Below, in pieces: positions 1 to 13,584 of a stretch of DNA of 64,000 nucleotides. Each line of letters begins with the position of its first letter. Position 1 is the first letter of the stretch. The DNA lies in contig CM062206.1 of the NCBI GenBank assembly GCA_031216445.1, positions 24,705,501 to 24,769,500 of the forward strand, written 5' to 3'. Under the pieces are notes generated by a model. That model did not search any database. It was given only the letters and a program-made list of their open reading frames with translations, and was not told the DNA's origin. Source of the stretch: Lateolabrax maculatus (taxonomy: Eukaryota > Chordata > Actinopteri > Acropomatiformes > Lateolabracidae). The translations under genes and the position numbers were made by a program.

Positions 1-1359
1 ACAGGGCCCAATATAGCGATAAAAACACAAGGTCATTATATATCAGGCTTTGTATCTATTAATTTGCTGTGGAGTTCAACCCCAAGTTGAGCAGTTATGA
101 AATATAAGCTACTGAACATAACCATGCTCTGAACATAACCATGCTCCCCAGAGAATGTCCATTTTGGTTGTTGTTTTGACCTTCCCTCACAAGTCCACAG
201 TCATGTCCACTTTGCAGCAATTGACAAGGTGTGCAAAATGAGAATGTATCCCAAGAAGTGTGACCATTTGGAATAGATGCATGTGCATATAACATGTTGC
301 CTTTAGACATGTTTGGACTGCACTTGGTTTGTTTGTTTCAGGCTCCACGGCCTTGTTCAGGGTCTCCAGAGAATGAACCTTATTAATTTTTTCAATCCCT
401 TGTCTTTCATTTAGCACTCCCTTTGCACCAAAATTTCTACTTGCACACAAAATATTTTAATGTTATATCCTGATTGCCATGCAGTTTGTTGAGCACAATT
501 GTGCTCCCCTGAGGAAGAACCCTGTTAAATCTGGTGGTAAATCTTGACCTGTTGTTACTGCCACACTAACACACTTTAAAAGGTTGAGCCCTCTAGCTGT
601 TAGTCTCTAAGAGCACCAAAAAAATCAATATGCTGTTCTCTCTTAATACTTTTGTATTCAACATGGAGGGCTCTGTAGGCAGGTAGTGCTGCTTTAGGCT
701 TTTAGCCTTGTAAGTGAATAAATAAGCAAAAAGTTTAAATTTGTTTAGTTAAACTGGCCCTATTCAGTCCAAAATAGTCCAGTTTTGTCCAGTCCAGTGC
801 AGTTCTATCAGGTCAGTCCTTTTAAGTTCAATCTCAAGTTCATTCCTGTCCAACCTAGTCTGGACAAGTCACGCCCTGTCTGTTCAAGCACCAGTTCAGT
901 GGTGTCTAGTCTTTTGAGTTCAAAACAACAGAAATTCAAAGAGACGTGCACAAAAAGAAAAGCAGTGGAACATAGATCAATAAAGCAATAGCAATAAAGT
1001 GAGAGCAATAAAGAGAGACAGAACTGACAAAGAGGACAGGGTGGTGGTGTGGGGAGGAGGAGGAAAATGTTTGATGAACAAACGTGTATTTGTGCTACTC
1101 TAAGTTCAGGAGTCAAGTAGACGATCTGTAGTGGATGTGAGTGATAAAATAAAAGCGATCATCAGCATGGAAAGAAGTGTTTATTAATTATTTATAGGTT
1201 GGAGGGATTTACAGTACATGCCAGCTGACTTAGCGAAGGACACGCTTCCTCTCCCCTCCATCTCATTATTAACTCATCCCATCTTCCACTCTGTTTGACC
1301 CACACCCCTTTACACACACACTCTACCTGTCTAGTAGATCTACGTATATAACATCGCTT

Positions 1360-1575
1360 TCATCTTTTTATGGTCTCTTTATGCCTTCCCCAATAATTTT
1401 TGTCCATCTCCACTTCATCTCTTACTTATCTTTCATCAATCTGTTTGTCCCAGATTTTTTCTTCCCTTCCCTCTGTCTTTTTTCATCCCCTCTGTCACCT
1501 TTGTCTCTCTTCTTTTTTCTCCTTCTTTATTCATTCTTCATTCATTCCCTATTATCTTTCTGTTCAATATCTGTT
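1360..1575 (+). repeat. Polypyrimidine-biased tract
   Basis: CT-biased sequence with CTTT and CATT units and no coding character. Confidence 0.7.
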
Positions 1576-1714
1576 TAATTTCTGTTCTTTATGTCACGTT
1601 TGTAATTACAGGACAACTTTATTTCAATGAGAAGTTTGGTTTGTTTGCTGCACCTTGCTTTTTAGCCACGCTTGTTGCTTAACCATAGGCAGTTTCAGTC
1701 AGTCCATCACTTTG

Positions 1715-1960
1715 GTCAAGAGTGAAATGGATGGATTACCATGACATTTGGTTCAGACAATCATGGTCCCCAGATGATAAATCCTACAGACATTAGTGAT
1801 TTCCTGACTTTTCCTCTAACACCATCAGGAGGATGTCATTTTAGGTTTTGAATTAATATCTTGACAAATATCAGACAGATTGCAATTAAATCTGGTGCAG
1901 ATATTCATGCTGTCGAATGGATGTATACAAATAGTTGATTTCCTGACTCTAGGCCATCAG
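1715..1960 (+). repeat. Dispersed repeat family C copy
   Basis: GAAATGGATGGATTACCATG, GGTTCAGACAATCATGGTCC and GATGATAAATCCTACAGACA match the family-C order seen at 42715-43060. Confidence 0.55.
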
Positions 1961-3488
1961 CTCTGAAAACTTCAGTGCATTGATCTTGTGAGGTTATCGT
2001 TGATTATGTCAGCATGACACCACACCAGGTTTGGATTAAGTTAGACAGAACTATAACTAACTTCATTGTGCAGTGATTGTTGGTGACCAAAAATGCAGAG
2101 GCCTAATTCGTCTTAATGAAGCCATAACATGTGAAAAGCCACAACATTTCACAAGACCTGATGGTAATGTATTTCCTTTTAAAACAAGACGGTTTGTATT
2201 AACACATTGTACTGAAAACCTCTAGAGCCCAGAAATCCTCAAATTTCCTCCAAGCTCACTGCAGTAATGTTAAAACCCAACATTGTTCACAGTTGGGTCT
2301 CAAAACTCCAATTATGGGAAATGTTCAGAAATTTTGCAATTTGGGGGCACAATTTGTACCATAAACAAAACCAGGGAGTGCTTCTCTAAAATGGACGACT
2401 TGCATCCCAGCAAGCAAACAAAGATAATAAAGTGCCAGAGTATGTCGTCTGCTCTAAGCCCCCTGCCACAATGATCCCTTCACACTGCCTCATGATTTAA
2501 AACTGCAAGATAACACACCAGATGCTCTCCTGTGGGGGAAAACTCTGCCATGAGAAAGGAATGGCATCAAAGGAATAAGCAAAGTTTGGATTTAATAATG
2601 CATTCTGCATGTAAATTTAAATATCCTCAGTATGGTAGTTGTTCAGATGCAGAATTTTGATTCAGAGAAACTTTATTGTCCATCACAATGTGTGGGAAGT
2701 TTGTGTTTGATATGAAACAAAGCATACACATCTTGCCAAAAGACTATAATAGATGTAGAATAGAAGCACACTGGATAAAATAGTTGTACAATGTGGCATG
2801 ACTGTTCATGTGGATTATTCGGCTGTTTATAATGTTAATGAAAGTTGGAATGATGGACTTTTTTTTCACTGACTGTCTTGGCCTTGGTTCTTGATATGCT
2901 TAATTACCACTGTTAATTATTTTTGTTTCCAAGCAACAAACTAAACTTTGGCTATTTAATTGGTATTTAAGTACACAGCCTTCAGACAATCCTTGTATGC
3001 TAACTTTGTAAAATAGCCTGAGGTGCCAGACTTTGTTCACAAATCTGGCCATTTAAAGACAAATCCATGCAGTTCATCAGCCTTGTTCATCCTCTACCAC
3101 CAACAAGATTAACTTCTGTTCCTCAACCACAGCCTTTGCACCAGATATGTCTAAATGAGAGGACAACAGGGGGTGGTCAAGAGTTGCAACTTTTTCAACA
3201 TGTGACCGTTTCCTTAAGATAAATTCAGTTAAAAACAGTTTAGAAACCAAATCAGTGTCTGTGTCCCACGCAGACTCCTTAAGACTAATGCATTGTGTTA
3301 ATATTTGAATTATGAATTTGCTTAATTTGTGCATAGCTCTGAGCTAAACAACCTTTCTGGGGAACTCTTCATCCTTCAGACTTGAAGATCTAAGTTGGTC
3401 AGACAGTGACTTCATTTACGCTGAGTCACTTCATGCGTCTTTAGCCGATTGAATAGCTGTCTGACCTAAAAAATTTTAAAAAAGTAAA

Positions 3489-3530
3489 AGAAGCATTCAA
3501 GACGGACTGAAATCCGTCTTGAATGCTTCT
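3489..3530. other. Perfect 18-bp hairpin
   Basis: AGAAGCATTCAAGACGGA (3489-3506), a 6-base loop CTGAAA, and its exact reverse complement (3513-3530). It lies in noncoding DNA. A second hairpin follows 78 bases later. Confidence 0.9.
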
Positions 3531-3608
3531 GAAAACCACCTGCGGAGGAGGTTTGAGACACATTCTAGTCAGATTTTGAACATGTGTAAATGCATCTGTC
3601 TCTCCAAC

Positions 3609-3647
3609 ACACCAAGGGGAGAGTAATCTTTACTCTCCCCATGGTGT
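3609..3647. other. Near-perfect 18-bp hairpin
   Basis: Arms 3609-3626 and 3630-3647 pair at 17 of 18 positions (core GGGGAGAGTAA / TTACTCTCCCC) around a 3-base loop. The unpaired position is 3615/3641. Confidence 0.85.
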
Positions 3648-5732
3648 AACTATGTCAGTAAGAAGTGTGTGACAATGCCCACTCACTGGGTGCTTCTCTT
3701 CCTGGCATCTTAGCTCCTCCCAGCAAGGATGTGACAAAGAGGGGCGAGGAAGAGGCACGAGGGTACCCCTGTGTTTCCTCCCTTTAAGCTCCTCCAGAAG
3801 CCTCCCCTCTCCTCATCTCCTTGAGGTGCATTTAAGGGGTTGCAAGATCCTCCATGATGGCGTAGAGGGAACTGTCTGATTTTCTGAACAGATCCACAGT
3901 CTGTCTCCTCTGTCCTTAGTAAACACTAAAATCACAATGAAATGGGTCGTTGTTCATTTCTCATTACATTAACAAGGAAAAAATGGCTTCAGCTATTTCT
4001 ATACACAAGATCAAATACAAGGCCAATGAGTTGCTGAAGCGTATATCTGATATCAGATCAGTTCAACCACCGAATGATCTGTATGAGTGAGAGAGCATTG
4101 ATCTTTGTGGATGAGAGAGCGGCGTGAGTTACGGCCCATGAAGATGATAAAACTATCGTCTCGCTCGAAGTTCATAAATATGATTCATTCGTGTGTTTGT
4201 GTTAGTTTATGGAAAATTGCTAGCTCGCTGATAAACTGTTGCTGTTGTTGTTGTCAAGTGCAGCAGCTTTTCTTCTTATTTAATGTTTCAGGTGCATCAC
4301 CACCTCCTTCTGGACTGGAGGAGGGCCAATCCTGGAAAACAAAGATGGATTACAGTCAGATTTGTGGTCTGACCAACAGAGACGCTGTATGTATGAATGT
4401 GAGTGTAAATGAAAGTGTCTTAAATCTTACTCAAAATGTCAAGTGGAAATTGGGCCAGTTTTTTCCTTTGTATTGTGCCTGTAAGGAACTGTTCTCTAAA
4501 CCTAAATCTGATTGCCAGTCATGTAATATGAGCATACAGTAGCCTGCATTTCTTTTTAAACAGTCTCATCTATATTCTTAGTCACATTTTTCTATCTTTG
4601 TCCTTACCTTCTGTCCCTTTTGGTGTCTTTTCTTTCTTTTTCCATTTTGATGGTAACATTATTTGGAAGTGGCACAAATAAAGTACATTGTGAGTCCCTA
4701 TTAAAGATTATAATCACAATACATAATGAGACACCAGTACAGTTAATAATGTAATACCAAATTAAATATAATTTTCTGATTGTTGCCTGATAATTATAGT
4801 GTAACAAAAGTCATCCTGTTTCTAATGGGTCCTAATCTGCTGTTATTACATCACAGTGCACTTGAGTAAAAGCACTACGTATTTCTTTTTTGAGAAAGCA
4901 GGAAATGTAAGACAGCCAGTGAGGGTACATGCAGCTGCAAGATGTGCAGATCCCAGTTATATCTAAGATGAAAAGACAACCCAGTATGAAGATTACAGAG
5001 GCCACTTCTTTTGTGTTACTCCAGGCTAATAGAGCTCAGCACTCCTAACACCTGGCAGAGCTTGCAAAAGCACAGCTTGTTGTAAAGAATTGGAAATGTT
5101 GGAGGGCATATTAATTCCCTCAGCTAGGCCAGCAGTTTTTACCGCTGCTTCCAGCCTCTGTGCTAAGCTAGGCTAATCAGGTACTGGCTCTATCTCTGTA
5201 CTCGATACACTGAAATGCTCTTTTTGCTGCAACACAATATAACATCTTGTGGCAATATAATGCATTTGCCAATCAACAGTCGTGGAAGGTAACTGAGTAC
5301 ATTTATTCAACTGTACTATACTTCAGTGCAATTTCATTTCAGAGGGAAATATTGTACTTTTAACTCCACTACATGTATTTGACTGCTATAGTTACTAGTT
5401 ACTTGTAAGATTTTACATACAAAACATATGATCAACGTATAAAAGTTAATGCATCATTATGCCTTGAACTACCGAACAGTATATGAAATAGTTAAAGTCA
5501 GCTCCCTGTCAGCTGTGACATTAAAATGCTGCTCATGTTAATGCCTCAGTAAATATCACAGTTACATGATATACTTGTATATGGCTACCTATGGCGAGTA
5601 CTTTAACTACTGATATTTCTATTTTTACTTCCTGGATTGTTCATTGACTCATTTCCCGGTACCTGTAGCAACATACCCACAGAACATTGGCAGTGTGGCT
5701 TTAGGGACGCCAATGCCAGGATATCTCAGCAA

Positions 5733-5946
5733 CTGTGGCTCAGGAGGTAGAGTGGGCAGTCCATTAATGACAGGGTTGGCGGTTCGATGAACTGTCTACA
5801 TGTCAAAGAGTCCTTGAGCAAGACACTGAACTGATGGGCAGCCTTCATAGCTCGATGGGCATCAGTGAGTTTAAATGTGTAAGTGCAGGTGAAGGGCTTT
5901 GTCAGGTAAGGTAGAAAAGCAGCTATATAAATGCAGTCTGTTTACT
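5733..5946 (+). mobile_element. tRNA-derived SINE
   Basis: A pol III A-box-like TGGCTCAGGAGGTAG (5736-5750) and B-box-like GGTTCGATGAAC (5781-5792) are spaced as in a tRNA head. They are followed by a body with CCTTGAGCAAGACACTGAAC and a tail with AGCTATATAAATGCAGTC, the typical fish SINE 3' end. It is not a functional tRNA: the stem pairing and length do not fit. Confidence 0.7.
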
Positions 5947-6110
5947 ATGACTATTGGATGGATTGCCATGAAATCTTGAACAGATATTCATAGTAACCAG
6001 AGGATGAATACTAATGCCAGTCAGGGTTAATGATTTTTCCTCCCGCGCCACCAGAACGTTGGCATTATTGGTATTGAGTGAAATGTCTTGACAACTAATG
6101 GATAGATTGT
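5947..6110 (+). repeat. Dispersed repeat family C copy next to the SINE
   Basis: CTATTGGATGGATTGCCATG, GATATTCATAGTAACCAGAG and TGAGTGAAATGTCTTGACAA match family C. It abuts the SINE tail. Confidence 0.55.
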
Positions 6111-7464
6111 TATTAAAAGGTGCCAAAGCAAGGGGTTCTGGCAAAAAAAAAATGCTGGGTCATCTGGCAAATAAGTTGAGCATCAACTTTTGCTGCAACG
6201 CAATGGCCAATCACATACATGGAAGAGCACATTACTGGTAGGTTACTTTGTAACATGATCGCTGTATTTCTACTGTTTCTCTTGCAATCGTCGCAACGAA
6301 AGATAAAATAATTTCCCCCTTGATAACCTTGCAGAGTTGTAAAATCCTGTCTGTGAGTATTACAAACCATTGTGTAGTGTTTTGGCTCCTGATGAGCCTT
6401 TAAACACATTAATATTTTACTCCAACTAGACTTCTATGATCATATCACTGGTACCTTAAACAACAGGACCCACCAAAGCAGCCCTAACCTGTAACCTCTC
6501 AGTTCATTTTTGATTTCCAAGGGGAGTTCTCAACAGGCGCAGACAACCAATCAGAGCAATAAAACGTCGTCCGGTCATACGTCCTGTCAGAAGTACAGAC
6601 TGGACAGCAGAGCAAAACTTTCCATGTTAGCAGCAGCCATCTTGGTTGTTTACAAAACTACCTGAAAGGCACTCTTTTGTCAGTCATTATACAAAATCTG
6701 CCCCATATTAGATAAATGGCTTTGATTGGACTGACACATTCCAGGTTGGGTGAAAATCTGTCTGAACCCAAAGACAGAACCAAAGACTAGCAGATATGGC
6801 AAAATATATCAGAGCAAATAAAAGATGAGCTCGCAGATTCTAGCTCCAAGGCTAACGCAGCCCCCTGCCATGTCTTAATACAGGGCTGCTTTGGGTGTGA
6901 ATGCCAGCTAACAAAGTGCCTTTTTTGATCCAAACGCTGTCTAAGATATGTTCCCAAAATATTGGACTGTTCCTTTAAGGCAAATTCAGCAGCAGGCGTG
7001 GATTCAGAGACAAAGAACAAAGAGGAGAGAATGAAACCAATTATAAGTCTCTGAACCTGACTGAATGGAAGGAATGCATTTTAAAGTAAAAGATAACCTA
7101 AAATATTCTGAAGGCAAAATAATATTAAACAAATCCAGCTGTGAAATCAACCAATAACTATCGACTGCCTTCTAACTGCCCATAGTGGGGACTATTCACC
7201 AACATTTGATCCATGATGAGCAATCACATTATTATTTCCCAGAAACAGAAGAAAGACTTTGGCTGTTTTAAGCCTTCATCCATCGGCATCACAGAAATTA
7301 AAGTTGTGTCACAGCTGCATTTTCACTCTGAATTTGCTTCACTTGTTTTAGAACGGAAATGAAAAAAAGATTTTGAGATTGAATACAAGTAGTTCAATCA
7401 GAATTTTATTTTTTTTGCAGTGCAGCTAAGATGTCAGGCACGTAGCCAGTCAGTCAGCCAAACA

Positions 7465-7600
7465 GTGTTATTAAGTTTTCTGCAATGCTTCAGTTCTTCA
7501 TAAAACCATAATAAAGGATCTGCTTTATGGATTCTCGTCAGGATGCAAAGCCATATCCATATTACAGTTACAATTCAGCTCATTAATTTTTGGGCATTAT
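7465..7600 (+). repeat. Duplicated noncoding block, copy 1
   Basis: Aligns by eye at roughly three quarters identity with 13585-13710: shared TTATTAAG-TTTCTGC, ATAATAAAG, CTTTATGGATT/CTTTATAGATT, GATGCA, CATATCCATATTA/CATATTCATATTA and CAATTCAGCTC/CAGTTCAGTTC, in the same order and strand. It belongs to none of the other repeat families seen here. Confidence 0.6.
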
Positions 7601-7612
7601 AATAGTTACTGC

Positions 7613-7659
7613 TGGTGTGTGTGTGCGTGTGTGGGTGTGCATGTGCGTGTGTGTGTGTC
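7613..7659. repeat. (GT)n microsatellite, imperfect
   Basis: GT run with GC and GG interruptions. Confidence 0.9.
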
Positions 7660-7964
7660 AGGGGGACTATTTTAGTGAACAGCTTTAGTTCTGTTCATTT
7701 ATGATACTAGCTTTGTGGTGTTTTCTGTATCAATATGTAATCAGAAGCTAGGAGCCACTGCAGTCTGGACCGCCTGTGTATGTGAGTGTGTGTGCGTGTA
7801 ATGCCATGAAGTTCCTTTATGTGCCATCATTATACTTATGAGGTACAGACAACAGCCCTGCAGCCACTGTAGTGCGCATACACAAATATCAGATACACGT
7901 ACACACATACACACACACGGACGGTTTGCTGTTTAATGGAGCTCTTCTCTTCTTTAATGAGCGT

Positions 7965-8285
7965 TGTAGTCGTTCTTCTCTCCGCTGTCCCCCTCATTAC
8001 CTCTCTGTCTTCACTCTCTTCTTCTTCCTCTCTTCTCTGCTCTTTTGTACCTGCACCTCCCTCTTTCTTCTATTCTTCCCTCACTTCATTCCGTGTCATC
8101 TTCCTTCCTTCCGTTCATACTTTCTCTTCATTCTTTTGCGTACGTCCTACTCTTGCAGCCTTCTTCTTGCTCTCTTTCCTTTCTTTCCTGCCTAGTTCCT
8201 TGCTTTCTTTTCCCTGCCCTCCTCCTTTCATTTCATGTCCTTCCTTCTCTTCCCTCCTTCCCTGCCTTCTTTCTTTGCACTTCAT
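7965..8285 (+). repeat. Polypyrimidine tract
   Basis: CT-rich low-complexity sequence with CTTC and CCTT units and chance frames on both strands. Confidence 0.85.
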
Positions 8286-9274
8286 TCCTGAACAGAACAA
8301 ATGGCACAATGTGACGGTAACATATTGTCTAAAACATTAGTGCTAACTCAGTCATGGGCATCTCTTTGAGCAACTTTTTCTTCATTGACAAAGCTCAGAC
8401 TCGTGTTCTTATAAAGCTGTTGCTATCACTCTTTTCACCAACATAAATACCCACGGGTGACAACTTCAGCGTGCTAAGCTGTAGACAACATTTAGCTTGA
8501 GGTAGTTCAGTTTATGTATCTTTGAAAGGACTAATTGACTGGAGCACACTGATTAATGTACAAACCTTTATTATGACAACGCATTAACATTTCTACAGCT
8601 ACTGTGTCTCATCATCAGCATAATAAACATACATAGTCCACTGGCAGTGTGATTACAGTGTGATTGGATAATAAATATAACAGGCAGGTGATCTCATTGG
8701 AGAATTGTGGGAGTTCAGTGAGGGTTTTAATCTCAAAACACTAAAGCAGTAGAATAGAGAAAACATTCATAATAGGCTAATTACTGCATCACTACAACAA
8801 AGTCAGATAGGCAGGAAACATGAGCAGTCAGACGATCGGACAGTTTAACCAGATCATCTAAATGTCTTTATGTGGAGGTGTAAGCAAAAGTGAGCGTACC
8901 TTAAATATCACTAATAATCCCTGATTGCTCAGAAAAAAACACTGTGCTCATGTTTTTTCCCCATCTGACTTCTTTTTAGTGAAGTTTAAATTAATATCAG
9001 CAATAAACTAGGTGAAAACACTGTCATCGTAAGTGATCAAAATGATGTCAAAAACAAAAGACAAAAAGAGAACCAAACAAAATGACATAACACAACATAT
9101 GAATGGGATAAGATGATTTAATAATAGACTGTCCAAATGTTATGTTATTTTTTGGATCAACTAATGCAAAATATCACTTCGTAGGGCTTGTGATGCTCAG
9201 AGAATTCACTGTTTTACAGTCCCCCCTTTTCTATTGATTGTGTATGGAGAGAATGCTTTACAGGCAAGTGTGCT

Positions 9275-9520
9275 TCATGTGATGCTGATTGCCTCACAGC
9301 CCAGCTCTGTTCCTGGGGGTTTGGTGTACTTGGACACAGCAGTGCTTTAAGCTAAATGCTAACATTAGCCCACTAATATTCTTATAATGAAAATGCTAAC
9401 AAACTGATATTTAGCAGATATATAACATGTTACATGTTCACCATCTTAGCTTAGTGTGCTAATTAGCATTAAACACAATGTAAAGTTGAGGCAGGTATTT
9501 GATTATAAAGCAAAGTACTG
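9275..9520 (-). repeat. Dispersed repeat with TTAGC-rich end, copy 1
   Basis: It shares CAGCCCAG-GCTGTTCCT, GGTTTGGTGTAC, AAATGCTAACA and AACTGATATTTA-like strings with 11205-11410, and ends in TATTTGATTATAAAGCAAAG, the inverse of the family-C end. Orientation is inverted relative to 42715. Confidence 0.55.
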
Positions 9521-9736
9521 GGCAATTTTACAAATTCATTAGGATACGATGTATAAGAAGCACAAAAATGTTGCAAATCCATCTATGTTAAGATATTTCA
9601 CTTTACAAGTGAACTTTGAGCTGCTGGTGGTGTCAAGGGGAGTAGCAGGTTGGCCAACCTGTATGCCAAGTACTGTATGTGTAAAAACAAGGACAGCAAG
9701 GGTTAACAAAGTTAATCTGAACATTTAACTACTATG

Positions 9737-9739
<3 letters not shown>

Positions 9740-9789
<50 letters not shown>
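9740..9789. repeat. (AT)n microsatellite, ~50 bp
   Basis: Uninterrupted AT dinucleotide run. Confidence 0.95.
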
Positions 9790-9791
<2 letters not shown>

Positions 9792-11204
9792 TTGCACAGT
9801 GCAATTTTGCAGTGTGCAAAGATAAATATGGAAAGAACAGGTTATGTATGATATGGTGGATAAGACAGTATGTGTATGTATACAGTATGCAGTATATACC
9901 GTATGTGTAATGTTGTGAGTAAAATGAAAATGGAACACATATTGTGATGATATGATGATGATTACCTATACAAGACAGTATATAGTCAGTTCTGTTTGAT
10001 TTTCAAGATAAAAACCTTGCAAGGAGCTTTTAACAAAGCCAAGCTGACATGAACTAATCATCTCCAGGGCCATGCCTTTTTATTTACATACGTATTAAAG
10101 AAATGCTCAGATGAATCATGTGGAGTATTATCAAGTGAGAAAACCTCGTCTGCTGTTTCTGTGAGATGAGTGACGACATGTCTAGTTTGGGCTATTACGC
10201 TCACAGCAGTGAATACATCTTCATCCAAACAGAAAACACAAGGCTCTCTGAATTGACCTAGAATACAATGGATACAGTGATCCGTACACAAGTTACACTC
10301 ATGTTAGTTTTATACTGGCTACATGAGAGGACAAAAGTGATATTGTGGATGGCAGCTTTGATGTTTATGTGCTGTTAGTGGTTAAGAGGGGTGCCGCGGC
10401 AGTGTACTTGCATCTGTCCATCTTTACCTGACAAAAATAGCTGCAAGGTACCAGCAAAAGCACGTCAAGCCATGTACTCTTCACACAGGTACAATTAGGA
10501 CTTGTCTACCCACTGAGCCGTTTTGAGATATAGCACACTTCCTGTTTGTGTCTTAACTGCCAACAATGAGAAAATGCCTTGCAATAATTGACCGAGTTTG
10601 ACAGAACTGCAGGAGTGTTCAAAGCATTTAGTCGGTCGCAAACTCAAAATGCTATTGAACCATCTTGTATTAATGCATGCAGTTTTAATTAGTACATGCT
10701 GTTCACTGAACATTTCCTGCTCACCTAGGACTTTGAACCTGGAATTCAGATAACAAGCTTTGTTGTTTTTTTTATCACACGTCAAAACACACATGGTTTT
10801 GAATGTTCTAATGTGCTAATTAAATGGGATAAAAGGAACAAACCCAAATGTAAATTATGTCCATTTAACTTGGACAGACAATTGCTGTGGAATTGGATTA
10901 TGTAGTATGGATCAGTATCATCTAGCTGAAGTCAAATTCATCACGTCACAGCTAAATTGTTCGCAGTAGCAAAAGCCAAACCCACTTGCCAAACAGAAGA
11001 TTGATGTAGATAAAGCTGTGATACCCCTGATTAGGTGGACAATGTTCTTTATTGCCATCATTTCTAACTTGATATTCCTAAAATATAGGTACAACAGTTA
11101 ATATCTTTCAGCACATCTGGAAAAAGTGCTGTGTGAAGTGGGTGTTTTGTTGCATTGTCGGTTCCAGAAGTTCGAAAAGTTGTTGGACACAGGGCCCCCA
11201 GTTT

Positions 11205-11410
11205 CAACAGTGAAGTCACACAGCCCAGCGCTGTTCCTAGGGGCTTGGTGTACATAGACACAGTTAAATGCTAACAAGTTAGCATGCTATCATGCTCACA
11301 ATGACAGTGCTAACGAACTGATCTTTAACATATAAAACATGCTGTATTAGTTTAGCGTGTTAGCATGCTAATACTTGCAATGTGGGTTGATGGGAAAGTC
11401 ATTAGTGGGC
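11205..11410 (-). repeat. Dispersed repeat with TTAGC-rich end, copy 2
   Basis: CAGCCCAGCGCTGTTCCTAG, GGGCTTGGTGTACATAGACA and palindromic TTAGCATGCTAA-like blocks match copy 1 at 9275-9520. Confidence 0.55.
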
Positions 11411-12374
11411 TGAAAGTCCTCTCGGATAGCAAAAGAAAGACACTACCATTCAGACAGTGGAATTCATTGACCAAAATGAAATCAAATATATTTTTTTGAC
11501 TCTGATACATTAAAGAGTCAAAAATTGTGGGCAACAGGTGAGCTCAGCTTTAGCCTGTGGCTCTAAAGTGACTGTTGAAATCAGAAAGGACTACTGTTTC
11601 TGCTGACTTGAATTGTGAGCAAAATCAGGCAAAATATTTCAGCAATACAGCTCATTTCCTCTGTTGCCAAATTCACTGGCATGTCGCAGCTGAACAGTTT
11701 AGGCATCCAAAGATGCTTCACATATGGTGAAGATTGGATCAAAAATGTAGGGGAAGATGCAAACCATTTGTTTTTGGCAACATTTAGAATGGCAACTGAT
11801 TGACTTGCCAAATTCCATTCAGCTTTTTTTCTGTATACATTCTCTGTATAAAGGTATATTTTATCAAACAGCCATAGCTAACAACAGTCACAAATTTAAA
11901 AAACCCATGAGCCTATTACTTATAAAATCACATCTATCTTATGAACCAGTTCCTTTTTTTAAGAGTTTGAATTCTGTTTCATTAAATATATATATATGTT
12001 CACAGCCTGTTTAACACAAACATGTTCTCTGCCTCTTTCATTCCTCTATTTCCTACTTTTACACTTTCAAATCCTCTCCAATTATTCCTTCTCTCACTTT
12101 GTAGACCAATCTGTCAAGTCCTCCTGCCATTTTGGCCTTTTTAGCTGCTTTCTACTTCCAGCCATCTCAATCTCCATTATTTCACAAATGTCTTTCCATC
12201 TCCTGTCATCTTACTTCTCCTCAGTTAAATGAGTTTTCTCTTTCACATTTTTCTTGTCTTTGAAAAATCACATGTAAAACCATCTTATATGATTCAAAAC
12301 CATTCTGCTGTGTCAACATACATAATGGTTAATATATATGATAATACTTGCCCCACTAGTTAAATTTGGTCCAG

Positions 12375-12660
12375 GCAGGATATCTTGCCAAGTTTTACGG
12401 ATTGTTTCAGAAGGTGAATCATGATGTTTTTGGTGAACCTCTAACCTTTTCTTTAATGGCACCATCAGGGTGAGAATTCCCTCTGACCAAAACTTTTCTT
12501 CATGAAAAGATACTGTATCTCAAGCACTACTAGTTGGATTGTTTTGAAAGTTGCTTTGGATATTTATGACCACCCAAAGATAAACTCCAATGATTTTGGT
12601 AAGACCTTGAACTTTATCACCTGAAAAAATTCAAGCCAAAATTTCCATGGAATTTACTGC
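12375..12660 (+). repeat. Dispersed repeat family C-like copy
   Basis: Diverged segments follow the same order: a line resembling CTCTAACCTTTTC-ACCATCAGG, then TACTGTATCTCAAGCACTAC and a TTGGATTG-like stretch. It is weakly supported. Confidence 0.35.
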
Positions 12661-13584
12661 AAACTTTCATGCTTCCAAGAGGACGAACCATTCCCAATAT
12701 GGAACCTTTGTGAACTGTAGCACTACCATGAAAAATGTGAACTTTAAACACAACATGGAGTAATACAGTATCTCCGAATATGAAAGGAGTCATTCTGTGA
12801 CATTTAATGAGTACATTCCTGTCCTCAGAGGATAATCCCCTGAATTTAATAACCTAGTGGGAGGTAAAAGCATATAAACACTGTTAACCAACCTATAAAC
12901 AGTTTGAAATATAATTTATGCAAATTCCCCTGGGATGTTTGCATGGGTCAGTATGCTGTCTCACATTTTCTCTCAGGGCATCAACCCACCACCACCACCA
13001 CCAGTGAAGCCATCAACCCAAGGCCCACTTGTACTAAGTGGAGATAAAAAACAAACCCTCCATCCAGTACGACTAATGACTGACACTGATTCCAAGGACC
13101 TTAATACATCAATTATAATCTATTGAATGAAAGACTACAAAGTAATTAGTTCTTGTGTGATGCTGGCATTTTCCTGTTCAATTTTTTTTTACCAAATATA
13201 TATTATTAAACTCTAACTGTTATCTCCATGCACATTTTATTTTAAGGTTCACAGCTTGGGCTTATCCACTCTTTCATCAAGTGCAGCTTTGGGTCTAAGA
13301 ACAATTAAACTATTAATATTGCAGGGCACCAACACATTTCCAAGAAGCACACGTGCACAAAAGCACATTGAGTTCAGTTCGAAATCCCACAGGGATTTTC
13401 ATGCGATTTAATTTAAGTGTTGAGTCATGAATACTGTAATCTCCTGCATTATTCCACTGTACATGATGTACATGCTGTTCTTTATAGGTAAGGTGTATGT
13501 TCATCTGACCAGAGCAATACACAAGGTTTATCCATTTTGTTGAGATGGAGTGTATTTGCCGTGCAGCAGGCAGTCATCCACGAT

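Noticed and set aside
4105..4542. 145-codon frame with an acceptor-like TTTCAG inside
   Set aside because: Mixed low-complexity composition, no recognisable domain, no partner exon. The acceptor-like site is not followed by a conserved peptide.
12935..13126. Short frame with a PPPPPP run preceded by a CTCTCAG acceptor-like site
   Set aside because: The proline run is a (CCA)n repeat, and no donor or neighbouring exon makes a coherent gene.
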